The notes: generated by a model not told the origin, from the letters alone. Counted from the stretch's first letter, positions 16,116 through 25,250 are shown. The stretch is 64,000 nt of DNA from Amycolatopsis sp. CA-126428 (GCF_002904335.1 NZ_PPHF01000157.1:62001-126000), one strand, 5' to 3'. Made by a program: numbers and translations.

Positions 16116-17477
16116 GTGACCAGCAGTTTCCCGCCCGGCTTCCGCTGGGGCGTCGCGACCTCGGCGTTCCAGATCGAGGGCGCCACCACCGCGGACGGCC
16201 GCGGACCGTCCATCTGGGACACCTTCGCGGCGGTCCCCGGCGCGGTGGCCGGCGGCGACACCGGCGAACCGGCGGCCGACCACTACCACCGCTGGCGCGA
16301 CGACCTCGGCCTGCTCGCCGGCCTGGGCGTCGACTCCTACCGGTTTTCGGTGTCCTGGCCGCGGATCCAGCCGGACGGGCACCGCCTGGAGCGCCGGGGC
16401 CTCGGCTTCTACCGGCAGCTCGTGGAGGGGCTGCGGGAGCGGGGGATCGAGCCGTTCCTGACGCTGTACCACTGGGACCTGCCGCAGGCGTTGGAGGACG
16501 TGGGCGGCTGGCGGTCCCGCGACACGGCGTTCCGGTTCGCCGAGTACGCGGCGCTGGTGCACGAGGAGCTGGGCGACGTCGTCGACCACTGGACGACGCT
16601 GAACGAGCCGTACCCGTGCGCGGTGGCCGGGTACGGCGAAGGCCGTCACGCGCCGGGAGCCCGGGAGGGGCACGGCGCGCTGGCGGCCGCCCACCACCTG
16701 CTGCTGGGCCACGGCCTGGCGGTGCGGGCGATGCGCGAGCGGGCGGCGCTGCCGCACCAGTTCGGCATCGTCCTCAACCAGTCGCCGGTGGTGCCGGTGT
16801 CGTCCTCGCCCGCCGACACCGCGGCGGCCGCGCGGCAGGACACCCTGCTGCGCCGCCAGTTCACCGACCCGCTGTTCGGCGGCCGCTACGCACCGGGCCT
16901 GCCGGCGATGTTCGACGGGGTGTCGGACTTCTCGTTCCGCCACGACGACGACCTCGAGACGATCGGGGCTCCGCTGGACTACCTGGGCGTGAACTACTAC
17001 TACCGCCTGCACGTCGCGGACGCCCCGCACCGCGAACCGGACCCGGCCCGGCGGACGGTGACCGACATCGGGGTGGACACCACGCAGCTGCCGGACGACG
17101 TCCCGCGCACCGGGATGGGCTGGCCGGTCGAGCCGGAGGGCCTCACGGAAGCGCTGGTCGGCCTGCACAACCGCTACGCGGGGCTGCCCCCGGTGTACGT
17201 CACGGAGAACGGGTGCGTGTACGCGGACCGGAGCGATTTCGCGGACTACGAGCGCATCAGCTTCTTGAGCGAGCACCTCGAGGCGGCCCGCGCCGCCGCG
17301 ACGGCCGGGGTGGACCTGCGCGGCTACTTCTGCTGGTCGCTGCTGGACAACTTCGAGTGGGCGCACGGGTACAAGCACCGGTTCGGGTTGATCCACGTCG
17401 ATTACGGGACGCAGGAGCGGACCCCGAGGTCGAGTTACCGCTGGTACCGCGACTTCATCGCGGCCCAGCGGGGCTGA
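16116..17477 (+). CDS. bglC: GH1 beta-glucosidase
   Basis: 453 residues from GTG 16116, preceded by CCGGAG. This is a cytoplasmic family 1 glycosidase that cleaves imported beta-glucosides such as cellobiose to glucose. It starts FPPGFRWGVATSAFQIEGA, the standard GH1 opening. The acid/base is E164 in TTLNEPYPCAVAGY and the nucleophile E364 in VYVTENGCVY. It has no signal peptide and a normal family length. As the last gene of the regulator/importer/glucosidase unit it completes the uptake-and-hydrolysis pathway. Confidence 0.93.
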   Translation: MTSSFPPGFRWGVATSAFQIEGATTADGRGPSIWDTFAAVPGAVAGGDTGEPAADHYHRWRDDLGLLAGLGVDSYRFSVSWPRIQPDGHRLERRGLGFYRQLVEGLRERGIEPFLTLYHWDLPQALEDVGGWRSRDTAFRFAEYAALVHEELGDVVDHWTTLNEPYPCAVAGYGEGRHAPGAREGHGALAAAHHLLLGHGLAVRAMRERAALPHQFGIVLNQSPVVPVSSSPADTAAAARQDTLLRRQFTDPLFGGRYAPGLPAMFDGVSDFSFRHDDDLETIGAPLDYLGVNYYYRLHVADAPHREPDPARRTVTDIGVDTTQLPDDVPRTGMGWPVEPEGLTEALVGLHNRYAGLPPVYVTENGCVYADRSDFADYERISFLSEHLEAARAAATAGVDLRGYFCWSLLDNFEWAHGYKHRFGLIHVDYGTQERTPRSSYRWYRDFIAAQRG

Positions 17478-17587
17478 CGCCGAAAGGCGCCCCCCTCCCG
17501 TCCGCCATCGGGCGGTGTCGACCCGCCCCGGGGAGCCGGACAATCCGGGCAGGACGATTCCGGCCGCTCCGAGGGGAAGGGCGCGCG

Positions 17588-18538
17588 ATGCTGGTGATCG
17601 ACACCGACGACGTGGACCGGGCCGAGGCGTTCGACTACTACCGGCACGCCCTGGCCGGCGCGGCCATGGGGATGGAGCTCCGCACGGACCGGCCCGCGGA
17701 CTTCCGGGCGCGCCTGTGCGCGGTCGACCTCGGCGGCGTGGTGCTGATGTCCGTCCGGTCGGCGTCGGGGGCCTTCGAGGTCGCCCGGACGCGGGCCTCG
17801 ATCGGCCGGTCGGACCCCGAGGCGTTCCGGGTCCTGCTGGGGGTCGACGGCCGCAACGTGTTCCGGCACTGCGGGCGCAGCACCGTCGTGCGGCCCGGCG
17901 ACATGGCGCTGTACGACAGTTCCCGGACGTTCGAGGGCCGCCGTGAACCCGGGGCCGGCGGCACCGAGCACATCGTCGCGGCGACGTTCCCCCGCAGCGC
18001 CCTCCCGGTGGACCCGCGCGAGCTGCGGGGCGAGTGCCTGCCGGCGGGCGGCGTGGGCACGCTGGTCCGCACCTTCCTCGCCGAGGTCGCGGGCGCCGCG
18101 GTCGCGGGCCGGGACGCCGGGCAGCGGCTCGCCTGCGCCTGGCTGGACCTGCTGACCGTGCACCTGGGCGACCTGCTCGACCCGGTCCCGGCCCGCGACG
18201 CCGCCGACCGCACGCTGTTCCTCCGGATCGGGAAGTTCATCGACACGCACCTGGCCGATCCGGCCCTGACCCCGGACGCCGTCGCCGCGGCGCACTTCAT
18301 TTCACCGCGCACGCTGCAACGGCTCTTCGCCCGGCACGACGCCACCGTCGCGGCCCGGATCCGCCAGCGGCGCCTGGCCCGCTGCCGCGAAGACCTGCGG
18401 GACCCGGCGCTGGCCGGCCTCACCGTGCGGGCCATCGCCGCCCGCTGGGGGTTCCCGGACCAGGCCCAGTTCAGCCGCGTCTTCCGCCGGACCTACGGCA
18501 CCACCCCGCGGGCCTGGCGCGCCGGCGCACAGGGGTGA
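17588..18538 (+). CDS. AraC family transcriptional regulator
   Basis: 316 residues from ATG 17588 with GAGGGGAAGG upstream. The N-terminal half (about 10-190) is an AraC_binding_2-type cupin domain with RHCGRSTVVRPGDMALYDSS. The C-terminal 100 residues form the double HTH, with TPDAVAAAHFISPRTLQRLF and ATVAARIRQRRLARCREDL then WGFPDQAQFSRVFRRTYGTT. Regulators of this type usually sense a small ligand. The target is not evident: the neighbouring genes are the glucosidase operon and a secreted peptidoglycan-binding protein. Confidence 0.87.
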   Translation: MLVIDTDDVDRAEAFDYYRHALAGAAMGMELRTDRPADFRARLCAVDLGGVVLMSVRSASGAFEVARTRASIGRSDPEAFRVLLGVDGRNVFRHCGRSTVVRPGDMALYDSSRTFEGRREPGAGGTEHIVAATFPRSALPVDPRELRGECLPAGGVGTLVRTFLAEVAGAAVAGRDAGQRLACAWLDLLTVHLGDLLDPVPARDAADRTLFLRIGKFIDTHLADPALTPDAVAAAHFISPRTLQRLFARHDATVAARIRQRRLARCREDLRDPALAGLTVRAIAARWGFPDQAQFSRVFRRTYGTTPRAWRAGAQG

Positions 18539-18631
18539 CGCCGGCCGCCAACTCCGTGACGCGCAATGCCGAACCCCGGGTCCGCGCGGTCACCCAGACT
18601 GGGCGGGTCCGAATTGCGAGGGAGGAACGCC

Positions 18632-19099
18632 ATGCGCAAGCCCCTGTACGCCCTGCTGGCCGCGGTGGTGCCGGCGATGCTGGTCACGGCGGTGTCGCCC
18701 GCCGCGGCAGCGCCGGCGGCGGCCGCGGAGGTCGCCTGCACCAGCTTCTCGAACGTGTGGATCGGCGCGTCGTACTACATGCACGTGCCGTCGACGGCCT
18801 GGAACTCGTTCAACCACGACTGCGTCGTGGTGCGGGGACACGAGAACGTCGCCGTGCTGGCCCTGCAGGAGAGCCTGAACGCCTGCTACGGCCAGGGGCT
18901 GACGCCGGACTCCCGCTTCGGTCCGCTGACCGAGCAGGCGGTGCGCAACGCCCAGCACACGATCAACAGCTACCTGACCGAACCCGCGCTCGCCGAGGAC
19001 GGCCGGTTCGGCCCGCAGACCAGCGCCCGCTTCGAGTTCCAGGCGTACGACCACGCGAACGCCGGGCACCACGAACACTGGTGCGACTACCGCCACTGA
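18632..19099 (+). CDS. secreted peptidoglycan-binding domain protein
   Basis: 155 residues from ATG 18632 with an excellent GAGGGAGGA site. A Sec signal peptide covers about residues 1-34, with a cleavage-prone AAAAPAAAAE stretch. The mature part carries two repeats of the PG_binding_1 signature (PDSRFGPLTEQAV and EDGRFGPQTSARF), suggesting a small wall-binding protein. Four cysteines in the mature part could form disulfides. No catalytic domain is attached. It is convergent with the fadD gene with only 1 bp between them. Confidence 0.78.
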   Translation: MRKPLYALLAAVVPAMLVTAVSPAAAAPAAAAEVACTSFSNVWIGASYYMHVPSTAWNSFNHDCVVVRGHENVAVLALQESLNACYGQGLTPDSRFGPLTEQAVRNAQHTINSYLTEPALAEDGRFGPQTSARFEFQAYDHANAGHHEHWCDYRH

Positions 19100-19100
19100 C

Positions 19101-20897
19101 CTACTTCCGGTACAGGCCCTCGATGTCGTCGGCGTAGTTCTTCGTGACCACGTTGCGCTTCAGCTTCAAGCTCGGCGTGATCTCGCCACCGGCCTCGGTG
19201 AAGTCGTTCGCCAGCACGGTGAACTTCTTGATCGCCTCGGCCTTGGACACCGACTTGTTCGCCTCGTCCACCGCGGCCTGGATCTCCGCGAGCAGGTCGG
19301 CGTCCGAAGCCAGCTCCGCGACCGTGGCCGCGGCGGGCTTGCCGTGCTGGGACTTCCAGGACGGGAAGTACTCCTCGTCCACCGTCACCAGGGCCGCGAT
19401 GAACGGGCGCTGGTCGCCGACGACCATGGCCTGGCTGATCAGCGGGGACGCCTTGATCGTGTCCTCGAGGCCGGACGGGGCGACGTTCTTGCCGCCCGCC
19501 GTCACGATGATCTCCTTCTTGCGGCCGGTGATCTTCAGGAACCCGTCCCGGTCGAGCTCGCCCAGGTCGCCGGTGTGGAACCAGCCGTCGGTGAGCGCTT
19601 CCTTCGTGGCGACGGGGTTGTTGTAGTAGGCCCGGAACACGACGTCGCCCTTGAGCAGCACCTCACCGTCGTCGGCGATGCGGACCGAGGTGCCGTTGAC
19701 CGGCTTGCCGACCGTGCCCACGCGGAACGCCGTCTGCGTGTTGACGTTCGCCGCCGCGGACGTCTCGGTGAGGCCGTAGCCCTCGAACACCGGGACGCCG
19801 ATGCCGCGGAAGAAGTGCGCCAGCCGCGCACCCAACGGCGCGCCGCCCGAGACCGCCGCGACGCAGCGGCCGCCGAGGGCCGCGCGCAGCTTGCCGTAGA
19901 CCAGCTTGTCGAACACCAGGTGCTTGAGCTTCAGCCCGAGCCCGGCGCCGCCGGAGTCCTGCGCCTCGCTGTAGGCGACGGCGGTGGCCTCGGCGGCGTC
20001 GAAGATCTTGCCCTTGCCTTCGCTGTGGGCCTTCTGCTTCGCCGAGTTGTAGACCTTCTCGAACACGCGCGGCACCGCGACGACGAACGTCGGCCGGAAC
20101 GTGCCCAGGTCGGCGACCAGGTTCTTGACGTCCGGGGTGTGCCCGAGGGTGACGCGGGCGGTCAGCGCGGTGACGGCGATCGCGCGGGCCAGCACGTGCG
20201 CCAGCGGCAGGAAGCACAGCAGCGAGTTGCCCTGCTCCATCAGCTGCGGGAACGCCTCGATGTCGGCGCGGATCTCGGCCAGCAGGTTCCGGTGGGTCAG
20301 CTCGACGCCCTTGGGGCGGCCGGTGGTGCCGGAGGTGTAGACGATGGTGGCCAGCTCGTCCGCGGACACCTCGCGCCGCCGGTCGTGCAGCTCGTCGTCC
20401 GACAGCGAAGCGCCCAGCGCGGACAGCTCTTCGACGGCGGGGGAGTCGCCCTCGATCTGCCACGTGCTGGCCAGGTCGGTGAGCCGGTCCCGGATCGATT
20501 CGAGCGCCGCGGCGTGGCCGTTCGTCTCGACGAACACGCCCTTGGCGGCCGAGTCGGACAGGATCCAGTGCACCTGTTCGGGCGAGGACGTGTCGTAGAT
20601 CGGGACGGTGACCGCGCCGGCCGCCCAGATCGCGAAGTCGATCAGCGTCCACTCGTAGCGGGTCTTCGACATGATCGCGACGCGGTCGCCGCGGCCGATC
20701 CCGGCCTTGGCCATGCCCTTGGCCACGGCCAGTACCTCGGCCGCGAACTCCTTGGCGGTCACGTCCAGCCAGCTGCCCTCGACCTGGCGGCGGAAGCTCA
20801 CCACGTCGGAGAACCGCTCGGCGTTCGCCCAGACGACGTCGGACATGTTTTCGTCGTCGGCCACCGGCTTGCCGGCGGGAGCGCTGTATTCGCGCAC
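19101..20897 (-). CDS. fadD15: long-chain acyl-CoA synthetase, FadD15-like
   Basis: 598 residues from GTG 20897, chosen because GGAGGT lies 4 nt upstream; a TTG at 20915 would lie before that site. The AMP-binding P-loop is IVYTSGTTGRPKGVELTHRN. The fatty-acyl motif is GWFHTGDLGELDRDGFLKIT, followed by GRKKEIIVTAGGKNVAP. It ligates long-chain fatty acids to CoA through an acyl-adenylate. It is divergent from the SRPBCC operon, as in the mycobacterial fadD15 (Rv2187) neighbourhood. Together with the mce operon and the beta-oxidation genes it fits a fatty-acid-using lifestyle. Confidence 0.92.
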   Translation of the reverse strand: MREYSAPAGKPVADDENMSDVVWANAERFSDVVSFRRQVEGSWLDVTAKEFAAEVLAVAKGMAKAGIGRGDRVAIMSKTRYEWTLIDFAIWAAGAVTVPIYDTSSPEQVHWILSDSAAKGVFVETNGHAAALESIRDRLTDLASTWQIEGDSPAVEELSALGASLSDDELHDRRREVSADELATIVYTSGTTGRPKGVELTHRNLLAEIRADIEAFPQLMEQGNSLLCFLPLAHVLARAIAVTALTARVTLGHTPDVKNLVADLGTFRPTFVVAVPRVFEKVYNSAKQKAHSEGKGKIFDAAEATAVAYSEAQDSGGAGLGLKLKHLVFDKLVYGKLRAALGGRCVAAVSGGAPLGARLAHFFRGIGVPVFEGYGLTETSAAANVNTQTAFRVGTVGKPVNGTSVRIADDGEVLLKGDVVFRAYYNNPVATKEALTDGWFHTGDLGELDRDGFLKITGRKKEIIVTAGGKNVAPSGLEDTIKASPLISQAMVVGDQRPFIAALVTVDEEYFPSWKSQHGKPAAATVAELASDADLLAEIQAAVDEANKSVSKAEAIKKFTVLANDFTEAGGEITPSLKLKRNVVTKNYADDIEGLYRK

Positions 20898-21024
20898 GTG
20901 GACCTCCGTGTTCAACGCGTGCGGCAGGTGACACCGCTGTTACCCGCCAGTCAACTTAGCGTGGTGAGCACCTTAAGACCATGCTGATCGGCGCCGCGAG
21001 GCGAGGGCGTGACATTCTTCGCAC

Positions 21025-21450
21025 GTGAACGCGCCACCCTCACTCGACATCGTCGACGAGACGTTCCTCGCCGTTCCGCCCGCCACCGTGGCCGCGGTCT
21101 TCGCCGAGCCGGCCTCCTGGCGGCGCTACTGGCCCGACCTGGTCCTCGAGGTCTACACCGACCGGGGGGACAAGGGCCTGCGCTGGACGGTGACGGGGGC
21201 GCTCGTCGGTACGATGGAGGTCTGGCTCGAGCCGGTGCTCGACGGCACCCTGCTGCACTACTTCCTGCGGGCGACCCCCGCCGACGCGGCCGGGACGCCC
21301 CGGGAGCTGGCGCCACGCGACCTGCGGCGGGAGTTCGACCGGCGGGCCCGCGCGGCCAAGGCGATCGCGCTCGGGCTCAAGGAGATCCTGGAGGACGGGC
21401 GCGAGCCCGGCGTCCCTCCGCGCGGCGAAGGCAGTGACGTCGAAAGCTAG
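21025..21450 (+). CDS. SRPBCC (polyketide cyclase-like) protein, first copy
   Basis: 141 residues from GTG 21025. A START/SRPBCC fold is suggested by the opening LDIVDETFLAVPPATVAAVF, the alternating strands, and a long C-terminal helix with FDRRARAAKAIALGLKEIL. Such proteins bind a hydrophobic ligand in a deep pocket. It is the first gene of a run that matches the actinobacterial cluster downstream of fadD15. No catalytic residues are recognisable. The unusual Arg/Asp-rich linker may mark a subfamily. Confidence 0.72.
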   Translation: MNAPPSLDIVDETFLAVPPATVAAVFAEPASWRRYWPDLVLEVYTDRGDKGLRWTVTGALVGTMEVWLEPVLDGTLLHYFLRATPADAAGTPRELAPRDLRREFDRRARAAKAIALGLKEILEDGREPGVPPRGEGSDVES

Positions 21451-21461
21451 GGGGAGCACCG

Positions 21462-22256
21462 GTGCGGGTACACGTCGTCTCGGACGTGCACGGCAACGCG
21501 GACGCGTTGAAGCGGGCGGGCGACGGGGCGGACGCCCTGGTCGTGCTCGGCGACCTGATCGACTTCGTCGACTACCACGACTACGAAAAGGGCATCATGG
21601 GTGCCCTGTTCGGCCCGGAGAAGGTCGGCGAGTTCGCCCGCCTGCGCCGTGAAGGCACCCGTGACGAAACCGTTGCCTTCTCGCGCACGCTCTGGGCCAC
21701 CCTCGACGACCCGGGAGCCGCGGTCGACGAGGCGATCCGCGCCCAGTACGCGACGTTGTTCGCGGCGATGACCGCGCCCACCTACGCCACGCCGGGCAAC
21801 GTCGACACCCCGGCGCTGTGGCCGGAGTTCGCCGGCGAGGGCGTCCGGGTGCTCGACGGCGAGGTGGCGGAGATCGGCGGCCTGCGGTTCGGGTTCGTCG
21901 GCGGCGCGCTGCTGCCCGACGGCGTCGTCCCGCGGCCCCGCAAGGGCGCCGCCTGGCGGCCCTACCTGCGGGATCGCTCGGACTACGACCGGAGCGTGGC
22001 CGCGCTCGAGCAGGTCGACGTCCTCTGCACGCACGGCCCGCCCGCGCTGCCGGAGCTGACCTACGACGTCGTCGCGCGCCGCAGCGAGATCGGCTCGACG
22101 GCGCTGCTGGAGCTGATCCGCGCCCAGCGGCCGAGGTGGTCGGTGTTCGGGCACGTGCACCAGCCCCTCGCGGCGCGCGCCCGGGTCGGCCTGACCGAGT
22201 GCCGTAACGTGGGTCACTTCAAGGAGACCGGGCAGCCCTACGTGCTGCGCTGGTGA
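21462..22256 (+). CDS. metallophosphoesterase
   Basis: 264 residues from GTG 21462 with AGGGGGAG upstream. Calcineurin-like phosphoesterase motifs are in order: VVSDVHGNADAL, VVLGDLIDFVD, TPGNVDTP (the GNxD/E motif), THGPP and FGHVHQPL. These residues coordinate a binuclear metal centre. A short insertion between the first two blocks contains an acidic helix. The substrate is unknown: this subgroup is usually annotated only as phosphohydrolase. It is 11 bp from the upstream SRPBCC gene and 27 bp from the next, so probably co-transcribed. Confidence 0.88.
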   Translation: MRVHVVSDVHGNADALKRAGDGADALVVLGDLIDFVDYHDYEKGIMGALFGPEKVGEFARLRREGTRDETVAFSRTLWATLDDPGAAVDEAIRAQYATLFAAMTAPTYATPGNVDTPALWPEFAGEGVRVLDGEVAEIGGLRFGFVGGALLPDGVVPRPRKGAAWRPYLRDRSDYDRSVAALEQVDVLCTHGPPALPELTYDVVARRSEIGSTALLELIRAQRPRWSVFGHVHQPLAARARVGLTECRNVGHFKETGQPYVLRW

Positions 22257-22283
22257 CCAACCGCGGCGGCTACGCTTCGACCC

Positions 22284-22718
22284 ATGGCCGAGCAGTCCAC
22301 ACAGTCCATCGAGGTCGACGCCGAGCCCAGCCGGGTGATGGCCGTGATCGCCGACTTCCCCGCGTACCCGGAATGGGCCAAGGCCGTCCGGCAGGCCGAG
22401 GTCCTCGACACCGACGCCGAGGGCCGGGCCAAGCAGGTCAAGCTGACCTTGGACGCGGGGCCGATCAAGGACGTCTACACCCTCGAGTACGACTGGGACG
22501 ATGACGGCCTCGGCGTCAGCTGGCACCTGGTCAAGGGCCAGATGCAGAAGGCGCAGAACGGCCGCTACGCGCTGGCCGACCTCGGCGGCCGCACGCGGGT
22601 CACCTACACGCTGTCGGTCGAGCTGGCGCTGCCGATGATCGGCCTGCTGCGCCGCAAGGCCGAGAAGATGGTCATGGACACCGCGCTGAAGGAGCTCAAG
22701 AAGCGGGCCGAGGGCTGA
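22284..22718 (+). CDS. SRPBCC family protein (Rv2185c/TB16.3-like)
   Basis: 144 residues from ATG 22284. The sequence TQSIEVDAEPSRVMAVIADF and FPAYPEWAKAVRQAEVL is a typical SRPBCC/cyclase opening and resembles mycobacterial Rv2185c. Strands then lead to a C-terminal helix (EKMVMDTALKELKKRAEG). It is inferred to bind a lipid-like or isoprenoid ligand. It precedes the ArsA-like ATPase by 1 bp, in the same order as Rv2185c and Rv2184c in mycobacteria. Confidence 0.82.
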   Translation: MAEQSTQSIEVDAEPSRVMAVIADFPAYPEWAKAVRQAEVLDTDAEGRAKQVKLTLDAGPIKDVYTLEYDWDDDGLGVSWHLVKGQMQKAQNGRYALADLGGRTRVTYTLSVELALPMIGLLRRKAEKMVMDTALKELKKRAEG

Positions 22719-22719
22719 C

Positions 22720-23853
22720 GTGCGGATCCTGCTGTGCACCGGCAAGGGGGGTGTCGGGAAGACCACGCTGGCCGCGGCCACCGGCGCCGCCCTCGCCGCT
22801 CGCGGCAGGAAGACCCTCGTCGTGTCCACGGACCCGGCGCACTCGCTCGGTGACGCCTTCGGGCACCGCCTCGGCGCCGAACCGTCCGAAGTGGACACCC
22901 TCCTTTCGGGCGTGCAGGTCGACTCGCGCACCCTGGTGGACACGAGCTGGGATCGGCTGCGCGGCGAGCTGCGGACGGTGCTGGCCGGTGCGGGGCTCGA
23001 CATGGTGGACGCCGAAGAGCTCACCGTGCTGCCCGGTGTCGACGAGCTGCTCGCCCTCACCGAGGTCCGCCGGCTGGCCGAGGACGGGCCGTGGGAGACC
23101 GTCGTCGTCGACTGCGGGCCGACGGCCGAGACGCTGCGCCTGCTCGCCCTGCCCGAGGCCGTCTCCGGTTACCTGACGCGGGTGTTCGGGCCGCGCGGCC
23201 GGGTCACGGACTCGGTGCGCCGCCTCGGCGCCCACCTCGACGGCCTGCGCGGGCTGCTCACCGACCCGTCGGTGACGACGGTCCGGCTGGTCCTGACGCC
23301 GGAGCGGGTGGTCGTCGCCGAGGCGCGGCGCACGCTCAGTTCCCTGGCCCTGCGCGGCATCGCCGTCGACGGGCTGATCGCCAACCGGCTGATGCCCGCG
23401 CCCGGCATCTGGCGCGGCGGCGCCGCGTCCTGGCTGCGCACCCGGCGGACGCAGCAGGACGCCGTGCTCGCCGAACTCGCCGCGGCCGGGATCGCGCCGG
23501 TCGCCCGGGTCGAGCACCGCGCCGTCGAGCCGGTCGGGCTGCCCGCGCTGCTGGAGATCGCCGCCGAGCTTTACGGGAGCGAAGACCCCCTCGCGGGCAA
23601 CGGCGCTCCCGTCACCCCGCTGCTGAGGGTGCGGCCGGCCACCGGCGGGTACACCCTGCGCGTCGCGCTCCCGCTGGCGCGGGACGCCGAGGTCGACCTC
23701 GCCCGCGTCGACGACGACCTGGCGATCACCGTGGACGGCTTCCGCAGGCTCATCGCCCTGCCGGAGCCGCTGCGGCCGTGCCGGATCACCGGCGCGGAAT
23801 CCGACGCCGACGGCCTGGTCGTGCACCTGGCCGGGAACCGGGGACGCGGGTGA
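22720..23853 (+). CDS. ArsA/Get3-like ATPase
   Basis: 377 residues from GTG 22720. The N-terminus is a deviant Walker A, ILLCTGKGGVGKTTLAAATG, followed by STDPAHSLGDAF (the A-loop/switch I of ArsA-type ATPases). Next comes VVDCGPTAETLRLL (switch II). The C-terminal third is a beta-rich domain with LPLARDAEVDLARVDDDLAI, resembling the small Hsp20-like lobe that ends many ArsA proteins. It is a single ATPase unit, so it should dimerise. The arsenite-binding cysteines of true ArsA are not evident. It overlaps the next gene by 4 bp. Confidence 0.85.
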   Translation: MRILLCTGKGGVGKTTLAAATGAALAARGRKTLVVSTDPAHSLGDAFGHRLGAEPSEVDTLLSGVQVDSRTLVDTSWDRLRGELRTVLAGAGLDMVDAEELTVLPGVDELLALTEVRRLAEDGPWETVVVDCGPTAETLRLLALPEAVSGYLTRVFGPRGRVTDSVRRLGAHLDGLRGLLTDPSVTTVRLVLTPERVVVAEARRTLSSLALRGIAVDGLIANRLMPAPGIWRGGAASWLRTRRTQQDAVLAELAAAGIAPVARVEHRAVEPVGLPALLEIAAELYGSEDPLAGNGAPVTPLLRVRPATGGYTLRVALPLARDAEVDLARVDDDLAITVDGFRRLIALPEPLRPCRITGAESDADGLVVHLAGNRGRG

Positions 23854-24296
23854 GCGAAGAGGAACACGGGCCGCGCCTGACGGAGGAGATCCGCCTGCTC
23901 GCCGAGCTGGTCGCGGAGAAGGCGGCGCCGTGGCTCGAAGGGCTGCTCGCGGCCGGGCACGGCAGCTTCTTTTCGGGGGTTCCGGGTGGCGAAGCCCCCG
24001 GTGGTTACAGCCCCCCTGACGAGGCGAAACCGGACGGTTCGGCGTGCGGCTGGTGTCCGCTCTGTGCGATCGTCGCGGTGGTGCGGGGGGAACGGCCCGA
24101 GCTGGTCGCGCGGCTGGCCGAGCAGCTCGCGCAGCTGGTCGCCCTGCTGCGCGCGGTGCTCGCGGACCGGTGGGAGCCGGAGGAGGGCGTGCACATGCCC
24201 GGGTTCCGGCCCGCGGCGCGGCCCGCGCCGGACGCCACGGCGCCGGCCAGGGTGCAGCACATCGCCGTCCGCAGGCGCGACGAGTGGGAGAGCTGA
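23850..24296 (+). CDS. conserved actinobacterial protein with CxxCxxC motif (Rv2183c position)
   Basis: 148 residues from GTG 23850, which overlaps the ATPase stop (GTGA). A helical N-terminus (LTEEIRLLAELVAEKAAPWL) is followed by a Gly/Pro-rich linker. The compact motif CGWCPLC (Cys66, Cys69, Cys72) sits next, then a second helix LAEQLAQLVALLRAVL. The C-terminal region is Pro/Ala-rich and ends in basic residues. The three-cysteine motif could bind a metal or be redox-active. It is coupled to the ATPase, so the two probably act together. Function unknown. Confidence 0.72.
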   Translation: MSEEEHGPRLTEEIRLLAELVAEKAAPWLEGLLAAGHGSFFSGVPGGEAPGGYSPPDEAKPDGSACGWCPLCAIVAVVRGERPELVARLAEQLAQLVALLRAVLADRWEPEEGVHMPGFRPAARPAPDATAPARVQHIAVRRRDEWES

Positions 24297-25250
24297 GTGC
24301 GGACGATAGGGGTGGACGTCGGCGGGACGAGCATCCGGGCCGGCGTGGTGGACGAACGCGGCTCCCTGCTCGACACGGCCCGCGTCGCGACGCCGACCGA
24401 GGAAGGCGCCCTCGAGGACGCCATCGCCGGCGTGGTCGAGGACCTGCGCAACCGGCACGAAGTGGCCGGGGTCGGGCTCGCGGTGGCGGGTTTCGTGGCG
24501 CGCGACCGCCGGTCGGTGATGTTCGCCCCGCACCTGGCGTGGCGCGGCGCCCCGGTCGCCGACCGGATCGAAAAGCGCGTCGGCCTGCCGGTGCTGCTGG
24601 AGCACGACGTCAATTCGGCGATCGTGGGCGAGCACCGCTTCGGCGCGGCCCGCGGCGCCCAGGTGGCGGCCCTGGTGGCACTGGGCACGGGCATCGGCGC
24701 CGGGCTGCTGCTGGACGGCAAGCTGTATCGGGGCGCGTACGGCGTCGCGCCGGAGCTGGGCCACTTGACGGTGGTCCGCGGCGGCCGCCCGTGCCCGTGC
24801 GGCAAGTACGGCTGCTGGGAGCGGTATTGCAGCGGAACGGCCCTGGCGGCCACGGCGGTGGAGCTGCTGGCGCGGCACCCGGGCCGGTCGACGGTGCTGG
24901 CCCCGCAGGTCGCGGGCGACCCGGGCTCGGTGACGGGCCGCCGCGTGGCGGGCGCGGCCCGCGACGGCGACCCGATCGCCCAGCTGGCGATGGCGGAGCT
25001 GGCCAAGTGGCTGGGCGAGGGCCTGGCCCTGGTGGCGGACGTGTTCGACCCGGAGATCATCGTGATCGGGGGCGGCGTGTCGGAGTCGGCGCCGCTGTTC
25101 TTGGACGAGGCTCGGGAACACTACGCGGCGACGATCACCGGGGCGCGGCACCGGCCGTTGGCAAGGATCAGGACGGCCCACCTCGGCGACGACACGGCGA
25201 TCGTCGGTGCGGCGGCTCTGGCTCTGGAAGCGGCGAAGACTCTGGTCTGA
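24297..25250 (+). CDS. ROK family sugar kinase (probable glucokinase)
   Basis: 317 residues from GTG 24297, directly after the stop of the preceding gene. The phosphate-1 motif is GVDVGGTSIRAGVVD. The ROK zinc motif is CPCGKYGCWE, and the GxGxG-type loop is LGTGIGAGLLLDG. The catalytic Asp is in EHDVNSAIVGEH. It phosphorylates glucose or a related hexose. Location at the end of the lipid-binding/ATPase operon is unexpected for a sugar kinase. It could feed glucose released by the beta-glucosidase into glycolysis. Confidence 0.85.
   Translation: MRTIGVDVGGTSIRAGVVDERGSLLDTARVATPTEEGALEDAIAGVVEDLRNRHEVAGVGLAVAGFVARDRRSVMFAPHLAWRGAPVADRIEKRVGLPVLLEHDVNSAIVGEHRFGAARGAQVAALVALGTGIGAGLLLDGKLYRGAYGVAPELGHLTVVRGGRPCPCGKYGCWERYCSGTALAATAVELLARHPGRSTVLAPQVAGDPGSVTGRRVAGAARDGDPIAQLAMAELAKWLGEGLALVADVFDPEIIVIGGGVSESAPLFLDEAREHYAATITGARHRPLARIRTAHLGDDTAIVGAAALALEAAKTLV

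Noticed and set aside
14067..17543. Open frame of 1158 codons on the reverse strand under the importer and glucosidase genes
   Set aside because: It is antisense to four well supported genes, is Arg/His/Gln-rich, and has no domain or ribosome site. Long antisense frames are normal in this base composition.
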